This document shows, piece by piece, positions 25,822 to 34,700 of a stretch of DNA of 35,230 nt. A program made the translations under genes and the position numbers. Numbering within the stretch: position 1 is the stretch's first letter; every line of letters begins with the position of its first letter. This DNA is from Aureococcus anophagefferens (lineage: Eukaryota > Sar > Pelagophyceae > Pelagomonadales > Pelagomonadaceae). The DNA lies in contig NW_008705563.1 in the NCBI RefSeq assembly GCF_000186865.1, forward strand, positions 586,390-621,619. Direction: 5' to 3'. The notes below the pieces were generated by a model. The model was given only the letters and a program-made list of their open reading frames with translations. It was not told the DNA's origin and did not search any database.

Positions 25822-27438
25822 TTACACGAGCGGCGCCAGGAACGCGCTCGTCGCCTCCGCGGCGTCGACGACGGCCTTCGTCGGCGCGCTCTTCGCCGGG
25901 TAGGCGAGGACCGTCTCGATGGAGAAGCCGCGGAGCGCCTCCGCGATGGACATGGTCCCCATGGCCGAGGACCGGCGCCCCGCGAAGGGGAACGAGTCCG
26001 GGCCGCGCGAGCACTGGACGTTGACGTTGATCCGCCCGACGACGGTCGCCAGCATGTCGACGCACGTGGCCGCCTCGCCCGCCGGGTCGTTGGTGAAGAT
26101 CGCGGCCTGCTGGCCGTTCCAGGACTTGCGGAGCGCGCCGTCGACCTCGGCCAGGTCCTCGAAGACGGCGACGGGCAGCACGGGCCCGAACTGCTCCTCG
26201 TGGAAGAGCCGCATGTCCTTGGTCACGGGGTAGACGATGGGCGGCGTGATGAGGGACCCGGAGCTGCAGCCGCCGCCGCCTTCCGCCGCGTTCGCGACGG
26301 CGGCGCCCTTGGCGACCGCGTCGGCGACGAGCTCCTTGAGGTAGCCGGGCTTCGACGTCTCGGGCAGGGGCGTCAATGCCACGCCCTCGGCCCAGGGCAG
26401 GCCGACCTTCTTCGCCGCGACCTTGGCTTTGAACTTGTCCAGGAACGCGCCGGCGACGGATTTGTGGACGTAGACGAGCTTGATGGCCGTGCAGCGCTGG
26501 CCGTTGTAGGACGTCGACCCCGCGCAGCACTGGTCCGCGGCGACGTCCAGGTCCGCGTCCTTGAGGACGATGCCCATGTTCTTGCCCTCGAGCTGCGAGA
26601 AGACCTTGAGCCGGTGCGGGCGCGGGTGGTCGCCGATCAGCGCGTCGCAGGCCTTGGACCCGCCGATGAACCCGAGCATGTCGACGAGGCCCGACTTCAT
26701 GATGGGCGGGCAGCACTTGCGGCCGCTCCCGGACACGAAGTTGACGACGCCCGGCGGCAGGCACGTCGCGAACGCGTCCACCGTGAGCAGGTGGCACTGG
26801 CCGCCGATCGTCGGTAATTTCATGGTCACAACGTTCCCGCAGAGTAAGGCGGGGATGAGCATGGCGTACATCTCGTTCAACGGGTAGTTAAAAGGCGCGA
26901 GGAAGAGGATGCGGCCCACGGGGCCGCGGCGCGTCTTGCCCGCGACGCCGGAAACGGTCTGCCACTGGGAGATGGACGCGTCGAGCTCCTTGAGCGCGGC
27001 GATGGATGCCTTCGCATAGTCCATGGTGCGGTCGAACTCCTTCGCCGCGTCGGCGGACGTCTTGCAGATCTCCCAGAGCAGGACGTCGACGATCTCGGCG
27101 CGCTTCTCCGTCATCGCCGCGAGCGCCGCCTCGAGCGCCGCGACGCGGTCCGCGGCCGTGGCCCGCGGCCAGGCGCCCTGGCCGTCGTCCCAGGCCTTGG
27201 ACGCCGCCTCGGCGGCCCGCATGGCCTCGTCGGACGTCATCTGCGCCAGCGTGCCGATGACGGCGCGCTTGCCCGTGGCCGCGTCGATGATAGGGCTCGT
27301 CACGTCGATCATCTCGCCCGTGCGCTCCTTCTTCTCGCCGCCGATGAAGGTGAACGCGCCGTCGACGAAGGGCTTCGGCGGGCCGTCGGCCGCGACCCAC
27401 TGGGTCGGGGCGACCTCCGCCCACTCGAAGCTGGCCAT
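25822..27438 (-). CDS. Aldehyde dehydrogenase, non-phosphorylating glyceraldehyde-3-phosphate dehydrogenase (GAPN)-like
   Basis: GAPN (ALDH11) oxidises glyceraldehyde-3-phosphate to 3-phosphoglycerate and makes NADPH in the cytosol. The 538-residue protein shows ICKTSADAAKEFDRTMDY, GRILFLAPFNYPLNE, SGSGRKCCPP, the catalytic Cys in SYNGQRCTAIK and EEQFGPVLPVAVF. FDRT and QRCTA are typical of GAPN-type enzymes. At the place of the usual general-base Glu (ELGGK) the sequence reads QLEGKN, so Glu is Gln and a Glu sits two residues later. This may mark a distinct subfamily with shifted chemistry. The start is ATG 27438 (MASFEWAE); the longer frame to 27483 would need a TTG. The gene is divergent from the CS-domain gene by 85 bp, probably sharing a promoter region. 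Confidence 0.8.
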   Translation of the reverse strand: MASFEWAEVAPTQWVAADGPPKPFVDGAFTFIGGEKKERTGEMIDVTSPIIDAATGKRAVIGTLAQMTSDEAMRAAEAASKAWDDGQGAWPRATAADRVAALEAALAAMTEKRAEIVDVLLWEICKTSADAAKEFDRTMDYAKASIAALKELDASISQWQTVSGVAGKTRRGPVGRILFLAPFNYPLNEMYAMLIPALLCGNVVTMKLPTIGGQCHLLTVDAFATCLPPGVVNFVSGSGRKCCPPIMKSGLVDMLGFIGGSKACDALIGDHPRPHRLKVFSQLEGKNMGIVLKDADLDVAADQCCAGSTSYNGQRCTAIKLVYVHKSVAGAFLDKFKAKVAAKKVGLPWAEGVALTPLPETSKPGYLKELVADAVAKGAAVANAAEGGGGCSSGSLITPPIVYPVTKDMRLFHEEQFGPVLPVAVFEDLAEVDGALRKSWNGQQAAIFTNDPAGEAATCVDMLATVVGRINVNVQCSRGPDSFPFAGRRSSAMGTMSIAEALRGFSIETVLAYPAKSAPTKAVVDAAEATSAFLAPLV

Positions 27439-27523
27439 GACGTCGACGCCGGCGCTAATGAAATGTTCAACGTAGCCATTCAACCTCTGCCGGACCGGTG
27501 GCGGGCAGCCCGAGTTCGAAGCG

Positions 27524-28516
27524 ATGTCGGCCTATTCCAATGACTATTCCAAGTGGGACGCGCTGAGCGACTCCGACGACGACAAGCCGCAGGTGCTCCT
27601 GAAGCGCGCGGACCCGCGCAAGGCCGCCCACTTCGCCGCCCAGAGCGCCGCCGCGAACGGCCCCGAGCCGCCGCCGGCGAAGCGCTACTCGCTGGAGATG
27701 GGCAACGACGGCCCCTGCGTCGTCGAGGGCGACGCACCGCCGCCGCCGGACCCCGACGCGCCCTTCGAGACGAAGATGGCCTGGCAGAACACGCTGAGCC
27801 GCGCCTTCGTGCAGATCGCGATCCCCGAGGCGACGAAGAAGGGCGACGTCGCGGTCAACTTCTCCGACGATTCCGTCGAGATCGTCCTCGCGGGCATGCG
27901 GCCCGTCGCGCTGCCCCACCCGGCGGTCAAGGTGCCCCTCTGCACCTGGGCCTTCAGCCGCAAGTGCTTCTACGGCTCGAAATTCCCGCAGCTCTGCGTC
28001 CACTTCGAGCTCGAAAAGGCCGAGGACGCGCTCTGGCCCCAGAACACCTTCGGCGGCGGCACGGACGAGGTGCTGCCGGCCGAGGAGGAGATCGAGGCCG
28101 CCTGGGCCGCGCCGACGGACGAGGCGGCGCCGCCCGCGCCCGCGGCCGGCGGCGGCGAGTGGACGGGCGAGTTCTCCTGGCGCCAGGACAACAAGAGCGT
28201 GCTCGTCTGGTTCGACGTCCCGGACGAGACGCGCGCCAAGGACCTCATCGTCAAGTGCACGCCGACGACGCTCCGGGTCGAGCTCACGGTCGGCGCGACG
28301 ACGGGCCGCTACGCGCGGACGCTCGCGGGTCCCGTGCTGCCTGAAGAGCTCATCTGGGAGTTCGACGACGACGTGCCGGGCAAGAAGCGGCTCCGCGTCG
28401 AGCTCGCCATGCGCACCCTCGCGTCCTGGGAGAACGGGCCCTTCCTGCCCGAGGCGGACACCGCGGGCAAGGGCCTCAGGCAGCACTCCTGGTCCGAGCC
28501 CAAGGGGGAGGCGTAA
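27524..28516 (+). CDS. Double CS-domain protein, NudC/p23-like co-chaperone
   Basis: CS domains are Hsp90/dynein-linked co-chaperone folds (p23, Sgt1, NudC). The 330-residue protein has an acidic N-terminus (DALSDSDDDKPQVLLKRADPRKAA). The first CS-like domain (about 84-170) reads FVQIAIPEATKKGDVAVNF ... LCTWAFSRKCFYGSKFPQLCVHFELEKAE. A Pro/Ala linker leads to a second, more typical CS domain (about 213-320) with FSWRQDNKSVLVWFDVPDETRAKDLIVKC, TTLRVEL and RVELAMRTLASWENGPFLPE. Two CS domains in one protein are uncommon. There are no introns. It converges with the LRR gene with only 18 bp between stops. The client is unknown. Confidence 0.75.
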   Translation: MSAYSNDYSKWDALSDSDDDKPQVLLKRADPRKAAHFAAQSAAANGPEPPPAKRYSLEMGNDGPCVVEGDAPPPPDPDAPFETKMAWQNTLSRAFVQIAIPEATKKGDVAVNFSDDSVEIVLAGMRPVALPHPAVKVPLCTWAFSRKCFYGSKFPQLCVHFELEKAEDALWPQNTFGGGTDEVLPAEEEIEAAWAAPTDEAAPPAPAAGGGEWTGEFSWRQDNKSVLVWFDVPDETRAKDLIVKCTPTTLRVELTVGATTGRYARTLAGPVLPEELIWEFDDDVPGKKRLRVELAMRTLASWENGPFLPEADTAGKGLRQHSWSEPKGEA

Positions 28517-28534
28517 CTATGTCGCTTTAGGTGC

Positions 28535-29749
28535 TTAGTAGAATGGGCGGGTCGCCTCGCGCCAGGACCAGCAGGCCGGGTCTATGGAAATAGCTCTCAA
28601 CTCTGAGATGCCCGGGATAAGAATGTCATGTCGCCCTAGCTCGTTCAAAACGTCCTCGACGGCGTCGACGACATCTTCGTAATAGCCCATATCATCATCG
28701 ACATCGACATCAGAAAATCCAGGAGGGCAGAAGCGCAGATTTTGCGGCAGCGCAGCCAAAACGCTCTTGAGTCGAGGCAAATCGAGGGCTTGATCTACCG
28801 CGGCAGAAGATTCTTCAAGCAGACCAACAGCGGGCGTTCCGTGAAGATCAAGAGATTCGAGATTCGGCATTGACGCCACGGCCTCAAGAAACGCGATCGC
28901 ATCGCTGTTGTCGTGATTCGTCGCTCCGTAATGCCGTAAATTAGGCGCCTGCCGGGCCCACGCGCGGAATACTGACACTTCGTGTTGACCCTGAAACAAG
29001 CAGCCATTGTGCATGTGTGTCAGTGCGTAGGTGCGGCCCGGGATGGGCTCTGGCACATACTCATAGCAATCCACGACCGAGAGAACCCGCAACTCGGAAC
29101 ATCGCTGTAAGATAGCGTCCATGCTAGAGTAAGTCGGGAACAATGAACCCTCTAGAGAACCGCCGCCGTCGCCGCGCACACGAAGCGCGCGCAAATTCGT
29201 GCAGTGCTGTGAAATTAGGGTCAGCGCTCGACTGAGCTGCAAGGACGTGAGTTTTGTCGTATACTTCTCCCATGGTTCCAAGAAAAACGATACAACGCGT
29301 AGTCCTGTCAAGCCTACACAGCTCGCACCGATGCGGGCGGCGAGGCCAAGATGGGGATCGGGCGTCAAGTATTCGGCAAACTGCATGCCCTCGTCTTGCA
29401 GCTGCGTTACGACGGGACAAGCGAACGCCGCGACGCGACGCCAGAAGCTTTCGATTCCAGCAACGCTGGCGCATGGACTCGCCGCGCCGAGGCGCTCGTG
29501 ACGCCCAAGCAGCAGGGCGTGCATTTGGCGGCGCGATACCATGTAGCGCTTGCGATCGAAGTCCGCGCGATTCCCGAACAGGAGCCCATCATTTTTCGGC
29601 GCGCCCTCGTCTTGATGGTCTTCTACCTGCAGAAAGAGGAGAGTTCCTAAACGATGTCGCCGCAGCAGTCGCTCCTGAACCGCAGCATTAACTTCGTGCG
29701 CGGGCTCGTGTGGTCTGATCGGCCCCCAGTATAACTCGGCCTCCGCCAT
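28535..29749 (-). CDS. Leucine-rich-repeat protein, function unknown
   Basis: The 404-residue protein begins MAEAELYWGPIRPHEPAHEVN at ATG 29749. The middle contains irregular LRRs (TGLRVVSFFLEPW, CTNLRALRVRG, CSELRVLSVVDC, APNLRHYGATNH, MPNLESLDLHGTP, LPRLKSVLAALPQNLRF). This layout resembles F-box-type or RNI-type LRRs, though no F-box is evident at the N-terminus. The C-terminus is acidic (FSDVDVDDDMGYYEDVVDAVEDVLNE). Coding GC is clearly lower than in most of the window, as in the Kre9-like gene. The gene may be young, transferred or part of a fast-evolving family (inference). Confidence 0.65.
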   Translation of the reverse strand: MAEAELYWGPIRPHEPAHEVNAAVQERLLRRHRLGTLLFLQVEDHQDEGAPKNDGLLFGNRADFDRKRYMVSRRQMHALLLGRHERLGAASPCASVAGIESFWRRVAAFACPVVTQLQDEGMQFAEYLTPDPHLGLAARIGASCVGLTGLRVVSFFLEPWEKYTTKLTSLQLSRALTLISQHCTNLRALRVRGDGGGSLEGSLFPTYSSMDAILQRCSELRVLSVVDCYEYVPEPIPGRTYALTHMHNGCLFQGQHEVSVFRAWARQAPNLRHYGATNHDNSDAIAFLEAVASMPNLESLDLHGTPAVGLLEESSAAVDQALDLPRLKSVLAALPQNLRFCPPGFSDVDVDDDMGYYEDVVDAVEDVLNELGRHDILIPGISELRAISIDPACWSWREATRPFY

Positions 29750-29950
29750 GCCCCGCAAGCTAATAAAACAAATAATTTAATTGAACATGTATCAAACAAC
29801 AGCCTCGTCCACCCTTTGGCCAGCGCGACTCAGAGCCGCTTCGCCCTGACGACGTGGATCAACGACCCGCGCCTCGCCACGATGTACTAACACCCCGCCT
29901 GTCTCGTTAGACGCTCGCCGGTTCGATGTCCTCGTCAAGGGGCCCGTCGC
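29750..29950. promoter_or_regulatory. 201-bp intergenic region with AT-rich upstream motif
   Basis: It lies between the ADCK-like 3' end and the LRR gene start, both on the minus strand. The sequence 29761-29803 is AT-rich and includes TTGAACATGTATCAAACAAC. A near copy lies upstream of the ADCK-like gene at 31540-31578. Its place close before two minus-strand start codons suggests a promoter or leader element (inference). Confidence 0.4.
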
Positions 29951-31492
29951 TTAGGGCACGCCCTGCGCGGCAGCCGCGGCCGCCGCCTCGCGCCTCGCTT
30001 TCGCCTCCCTAATTTTCTTTTGCCAACCCTTGAGGCGTGGCCTCGTCGGTTTGGCAGGCGCCGTCGCCACGGATTCCTCCTCGTCGTACGTTCGCGACAA
30101 GCCCCGTCGCCGAAGGAAGGCGGCGGCCGACGGCGAGAACAACTTCGCCTGAGAGATCCCGCCCGTGTGCCGAGGTTCTGGCCGACGCCGTTCAGGCAAA
30201 AGCCCAGGCGCTGGACCATCGCATATTCCGCGTTGAAGGACGCGATCTCGAAGAGCTCGGACATTTTCGGGCCCATCGCGTCGGCGAGGCTCTCGAACCC
30301 AAAGGTCCGCAGGCCCTCGGCGATGCCCGCCGAGCCGCCGTAGTGGAGCTTCACCACGGCGAAGACCTCCTCCGGCGGATTCGTGAGGTCGCGGAGCTCC
30401 GCGGGGTACGACGGGTGCCGCGCGTCGTAGGGCTGTGGCACGTCCAGGTGCGCGAACGCGGGCCTCACGGTGTCGTACGTGAAGCGGAGGTTCGCCGCCT
30501 CGGTTTTGTAGTCGAACTCCTGCGCGAAGCACTTCCTCTGGATCTCGAGCGCGTCGACGAGCTCGGGGTTCACGGCCTGGAAGATGCGGAGGATGACGTC
30601 GAAATCCATGCGGAAGAACTTCTCCGTGTCCGGGTATTGCACTTTCACGACGACGCCGCGGCCGCCCCGGAGCGTCGCTCGGTGGACCTGGCCGATGCTC
30701 GCCTGGGCAGAGAAAAGAGGGATTCAAGTTCGCTTCAACGTGAGTCTTCCGCGCGCGCGCGTTCCGGAAAAAGCATCCACGCTTCGAGACCGTTCCGAGA
30801 GATGCTCGCTCGTCCAAAAACCAGCCGAAACGAGTGGAAAACGGCCGAGATAGGAAGTTGGGCATTTCGCTCTCTTTTCCTGCCCCGATGCTCGCCGCGC
30901 CGATGGGCTCGCGGTCGAAGGACGAGAAGACGTCCTCCATGGGGCAGCCGAGCTCCGCTTCGACGATGGATCGGACGAGCTCGAAGGGCTGCGGCGGCAC
31001 GCTCTCCTGCAGGACCTTGAGCGAGTCGCCGTACGCCTCCGGGATGAGGTCGGGCTGCCCGGACATGACCTGCCCGATCTTCACGTAGAAGCCGCGGAGG
31101 TCGAGGCAGACCTTGAGCGGCTCGTCGGCCCAGCGCGCGTGGTAGGCCTCGTACGCCGCCGCCGCCGCCGCCTCGGGCGCGCCCCGGACGTCCCAGCCGA
31201 CGCGCGCGTAGTCCGCGGCCATGGGCACCAGCGACGCGCCGACGCGCATGTAGCGCCAGAGGCCCTCGTTCGTGGAGTAGACGTAGACGCCGCCGGCGGC
31301 GGTCGCGACGGCGCCAGCTTTCAGGACCTTACCCGCGAAGCCGGACTCGTCTCCCGGCCGTCGTCCGAGCGGCTGGCGTCCGAAGCGGCCGACTGGTGGG
31401 CGCCCTCGCCGCCGCCCGACGGCGATGAGAGGACGCGCCCCGCCGAGGCCGACGACCGAGCGCGCCGGCAGCAACCGTCGCATGGCGAGCAT
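29951..31492 (-). CDS. ABC1/ADCK/UbiB-family protein kinase-like protein, C-terminally truncated, three exons
   Basis: ABC1/ADCK proteins are atypical kinase-like proteins of mitochondria and plastids linked to quinone metabolism. Exons on the minus strand are 31492-30896, 30702-30223 and 30148-29951 (424 residues; the last junction is tentative). An Arg-rich presequence leads to the family landmarks: the KxGQ motif in FYVKIGQVMSGQPDLIP, the Ala-rich loop PIGAASIGQVHRATLRGG, VVVKVQYPD and FAQEFDYKTEAANL. Element B lies exactly within the Ala-rich loop and splicing restores it. The usual catalytic HADPHPGN and DFG motifs are absent. After ASFNAEYA the protein ends in a basic tail (LKGWQKKIREAKARREAAA). 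It is therefore either a pseudokinase or a truncated gene. Start ATG 31492; head to head with the dynein gene. Confidence 0.78.
   Translation of the reverse strand: MLAMRRLLPARSVVGLGGARPLIAVGRRRGRPPVGRFGRQPLGRRPGDESGFAGKVLKAGAVATAAGGVYVYSTNEGLWRYMRVGASLVPMAADYARVGWDVRGAPEAAAAAAYEAYHARWADEPLKVCLDLRGFYVKIGQVMSGQPDLIPEAYGDSLKVLQESVPPQPFELVRSIVEAELGCPMEDVFSSFDREPIGAASIGAGKESEMPNFLSRPFSTRFGWFLDERASLGTVSKRGCFFRNARARKTHVEANLNPSFLCPGEHRPGPPSDAPGRPRRRRESAIPGHGEVLPHGFRRHPPHLPGREPRARRRARDPEEVLRAGVRLQNRGGEPPLHVRHREARVRAPGRATALRRAAPVVPRGAPRPHESAGGGLRRGEAPLRRLGGHRRGPADLWVREPRRRDGPENVRALRDRVLQRGICDGPAPGLLPERRRPEPRHTGGISQAKLFSPSAAAFLRRRGLSRTYDEEESVATAPAKPTRPRLKGWQKKIREAKARREAAAAAAAQGVP
30149..30222 (-). other. 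Candidate 74-bp GC-AG intron of the ADCK-like gene
   Basis: The frame that carries the kinase-like part and the frame that carries the basic C-terminus differ. An intron starting GCGATGGT and ending CTCAG, followed by exon GCGAAGTT (6 of 8 bases repeated), joins them in phase 0 as FNAEYAKLFSPSAA. The alternative is a frameshift plus read-through of the sequence LGFCLNGVGQNLG, which sits where the catalytic loop should be. Confidence 0.5.
30703..30887 (-). mobile_element. Introner element B: TIR element, 185 bp, inserted in the ADCK-like gene
   Basis: Read in gene sense the left end is CGGGGCAGGAAAAGAG and the right end is CTCTTTTCTCTGCCCAG. These are imperfect inverted repeats with one substitution and a one-base offset. 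Exact 8-bp duplications GCGAGCAT flank it. It is homologous to element A end to end (shared GAGAGCGAAAT, CTCGGCCGTTTT, TTTTTGGACGAGCGA, CTCTCGGAACGGTCTCGAAG, CTCACGTTGAAGCG) and lies in the same orientation relative to its gene. No open frame of note. Confidence 0.92.
30703..30895 (-). other. Intron of the ADCK-like gene formed by element B, GC-AG, 193 bp
   Basis: On the minus strand the donor GC belongs to target copy GCGAGCAT (30895-30888) and the acceptor CAG is the element end (30705-30703). The second target copy is 30702-30695. The phase is 0. The join gives PIGAASIGQVHRATL, the conserved Ala-rich loop of the family. Confidence 0.92.
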
Positions 31493-31794
31493 GACCTAGG
31501 AATGCCTAGGTGGCCAGCATGCTCCCGAGCAAAGCAAAGTAATAAAAGCGAATCTTGAACATATATCCAAACAAAAGCTGAGTGTTTAGCGCTTCCTTGG
31601 CCCACCCCAAGTCTGAGCGGTCTCGGCGCTCGTCAACGGCCGTCGGCGCCGGTGGTCGGGGGCTCGGAGCCCGTCGCCGCCGCGCCCGGAGCGCAGCGCG
31701 CCCGCGCGAGGGTTGCGGCGCGCCGTCGCCACCTCGGGCGACGCCCGGCGGCGCGCGTCGAGGGCTGCCCGCCCGGAGCGGCCGCGGCGGCGCC
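31493..31794. promoter_or_regulatory. 302-bp divergent intergenic region between ADCK-like and dynein genes
   Basis: It must contain promoters for both genes. An AT-rich segment at 31540-31578 includes TTGAACATATATCCAAACAA, nearly the same as a segment upstream of the LRR gene. The half nearest the dynein gene is GC-rich. Confidence 0.45.
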
Positions 31795-34700
31795 ATGAGC
31801 GCCGACCGCGGATTCACGGCGGAGACCCAGGCGACGTTCGGCAGCAGTGCCGGCCCCCCGACGTCGACGGGCAGCGCCAACGTGCTCGACGCGTCGCAGC
31901 TCCGGAGCCGGCTCTACTGCGGGCCCGGCTCGACGCGGGACCGCGGCGGCGGCCTCCAGCCCCTGGCCATGTTCTCGGCGTCGGGCCGCCAGGCCGCGCG
32001 GCGCCTCGAGCCGAAGATGCGCGCCCTCAAGGGCTCGAAGTCGACGCCGGGCCTCTTCGCGCGGTCCCTCGACGGGAGCGACGCGGCGTCGAGTGCGCTC
32101 GGCGCGGACCGCGCGGCGGCGACGATGACGGGGCGCCACATCCTGACGAAGCCCCACAAGATGCGGGCGAAGCTCGCGGCGCCGCCCGAGGCCGTCGTCG
32201 CCTTCGCCGCGGCGGCGACGGCCGCGCCCGAGGCCGCGGCGATCGCGCCGCCCCGCGCGGACGAGACGGCGCTGGTCGTCGCGGAGCCGAAGAAGCGGAG
32301 CTTTTTGGAATCCTTAAACCTGACGCCCCAGCAGATGGCGTCCTTCATCGACGACGCGGGCAATTTCCTCTACCTGACGCACTCGCGCGACACGCTCCAC
32401 GCGGGGTCGGCCTACGATCTGGTCGTCGTCGAGCACGCGCTCGTCGACAGCGGCGACTACTTCACGCTGTCCTGCAGCGGCATGACCCACTTCACGGGCG
32501 TCAACTCGGACTTCACGCCGCTGCACCAGTGGGAGCGCGAGTACGGCCTCTTCCACGAGATGCGGCGCATCCCGTTCTTCGCGAAATACCGCGCCTGGAA
32601 GACGTTCTCCGTGTGGAAGAAGAACGTGAAGCGGAACAAGGTGCGGGCGGCGATCTTAGCATTGAAGGGGTCGCTCTTCCTCTTCATCCCGTCGCTCCGC
32701 GACGCGCTGCTCGAGATCCAGGCGCTCTGCCAGGAGACGCTGGCGCTGTCGCTGCTCGAGGCGGAGCCGGGGAAGACGTACGAGCTCGACGAGTTCGCCG
32801 CGGCCCAGGCCCACCTCCAGGACCGGCGCGCCGAGGCGCTCGTGCGCTTCTCCGGCGACGTCCAGTCCCTCGCTAGGACGGCCTGCGACGAGGTCGTCGA
32901 CAGCTTTTTAAGGGCCGCGAAGATCGTCGCGGACCATCGCATGACGTTCATGGAGCGCGCGTCCCTGCGGAGCGAGTGCCGCAAGCTCACGCGCTTTTTG
33001 CGGTTGGTGGACTTCCACGTCGTCAACGCGTTGCGGGAGCTGGCGCTGGAGAGCGCGCGGAACGCGCTCGCGCTCGCGGCGCCGGAAATCGTGCCGACGC
33101 ACGTCATCCACCGCGACGAGCCGCCGGAGGCCAAGGGCGACGACGACGTCGGGCTCGGCGGCGGCGAGACCTACGGCGGCGACGGCGAGGAGGACGAGAG
33201 CGCCCACGCGCCGCTGCTGCGCGTCGAGGTGTCGTTCACCAAGGGGTCGCTCGTGCTGTCGCCGTCGATGCGCGACGTGCAGAAGGCCTTCGCGGACATG
33301 CTCCAGGCTTGTTTGAAGGTCGTGGGCATCCCGGATAGGATATTTGCGCACCCGGATCTGGCGCTGTACATCATGTCGGACACGGACGACGCGCCGGGCG
33401 ACGTCGCGCGCGAGGAGACGTCCGTCCAGGATTTGGTCGCGTCCGAGGAGAAGTGGAAGCGGGCGTCGTCGGCCATCGGCACGGCCCTGGAGGCGGCCTA
33501 CGACGCCGCGACGGACTACGCGACGTGCGTCGAGCCCTACTGCGGCAAGGCGCAGGAGAACGGCGACTTTTTGGAGGTGCACAAGGACGCGCTCGGGAAG
33601 GACGTGAACCTGGAGAAGTACGCGCACGCGATCACGGACTACCGGGCCCAGGCCGCGGACTTTGCGACGATTCCCCGCTCCGCGGACGTGGGCATCTTAC
33701 GGGTCGACTCGCTCGCGCTGAAGCGGCTCCTCGTGCCGTCGCCGACGCGGTGCCTCGACGCGTTGCAGGCCTACCTGCCGGAGCTCATGGACATCGGGTT
33801 CAAGCAGCTCCTGGACCAGCTCGGCTCCATCCTGCCCGTGGTCACGGGCGCGCCGGCGAACGTCGCGGTCTTCGTGACCAAGAAGCGCGTCGTCAAGGAG
33901 GCGCAGGAGAACTACGAGGGCTACAAGGAGGCGCAGCAGAAGCTCATCGCCATGGCCGAGCTCATGGAGTCCGAGGACTGGCCCGTGCCCGAGGACCAGA
34001 AGGCGCATCTGGTCATGGCCGACGAGAACATGACGACGCTGGACACGGGCGTGCAGATCGCCGAGGGCCGCGAGGAGGAGGACACGAAGCGCTTCGCGAC
34101 GGAGGTCGCCGAGGAGGTGCCGCGGCTCAAGAAGCGCATCGCCGAGGTGCGCGAGCAGCTCGACCAGCGCATCGTCGCGTCCCTCGACGAGCGGCCCGAG
34201 AACGTGCTCGCGTTCCTCGAGATCCAGTCCGACGCGCTCGACGAGCTCAAGAGCCGGTCCGAGACGCTCTGCGACTACCAGGGCGAGCTCGGCCAGGACA
34301 TCGACGAGTACGACACGCTCGACGAGGTCGCCGCGGACCTCAACCTGAAGCTGCGGTTGTGGCGCGGCGTCAAGGAGTGGAGCGGCCTCACGGCCGAGTG
34401 GGTCGTCACGCCCCTGTCGGAGATCGACGCCGTCGAGCTCGAGAAGCACGTCCAGGCCTACAACAAGACCGTCTTCCAGGCCTCGAAAGGCCTGCCGGGC
34501 AACCCCGTCGTGCCCAAGCTCAAGGCGTCCGTCGAGACGTTCACGCCGGTCCTACCCGTCGTCGTCAACTTGAGGAACGACGCGCTCCAGGAGCGCCACT
34601 GGGCCATGATCCACGACCTCGTGGGCTTCGAGATCCAGGGCGACGCCGCCTTCACGCTCGGCGACATCATCAACAAGGGCGTCACGGCGCACCACGCGGA

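Noticed and set aside
29823..29890. A short plus-strand stretch reading SRFALTTWINDPRLATMY and then stop, preceded by an AG
   Set aside because: It could be a terminal exon remnant but has no upstream coding partner. It lies antisense to and upstream of the LRR gene.
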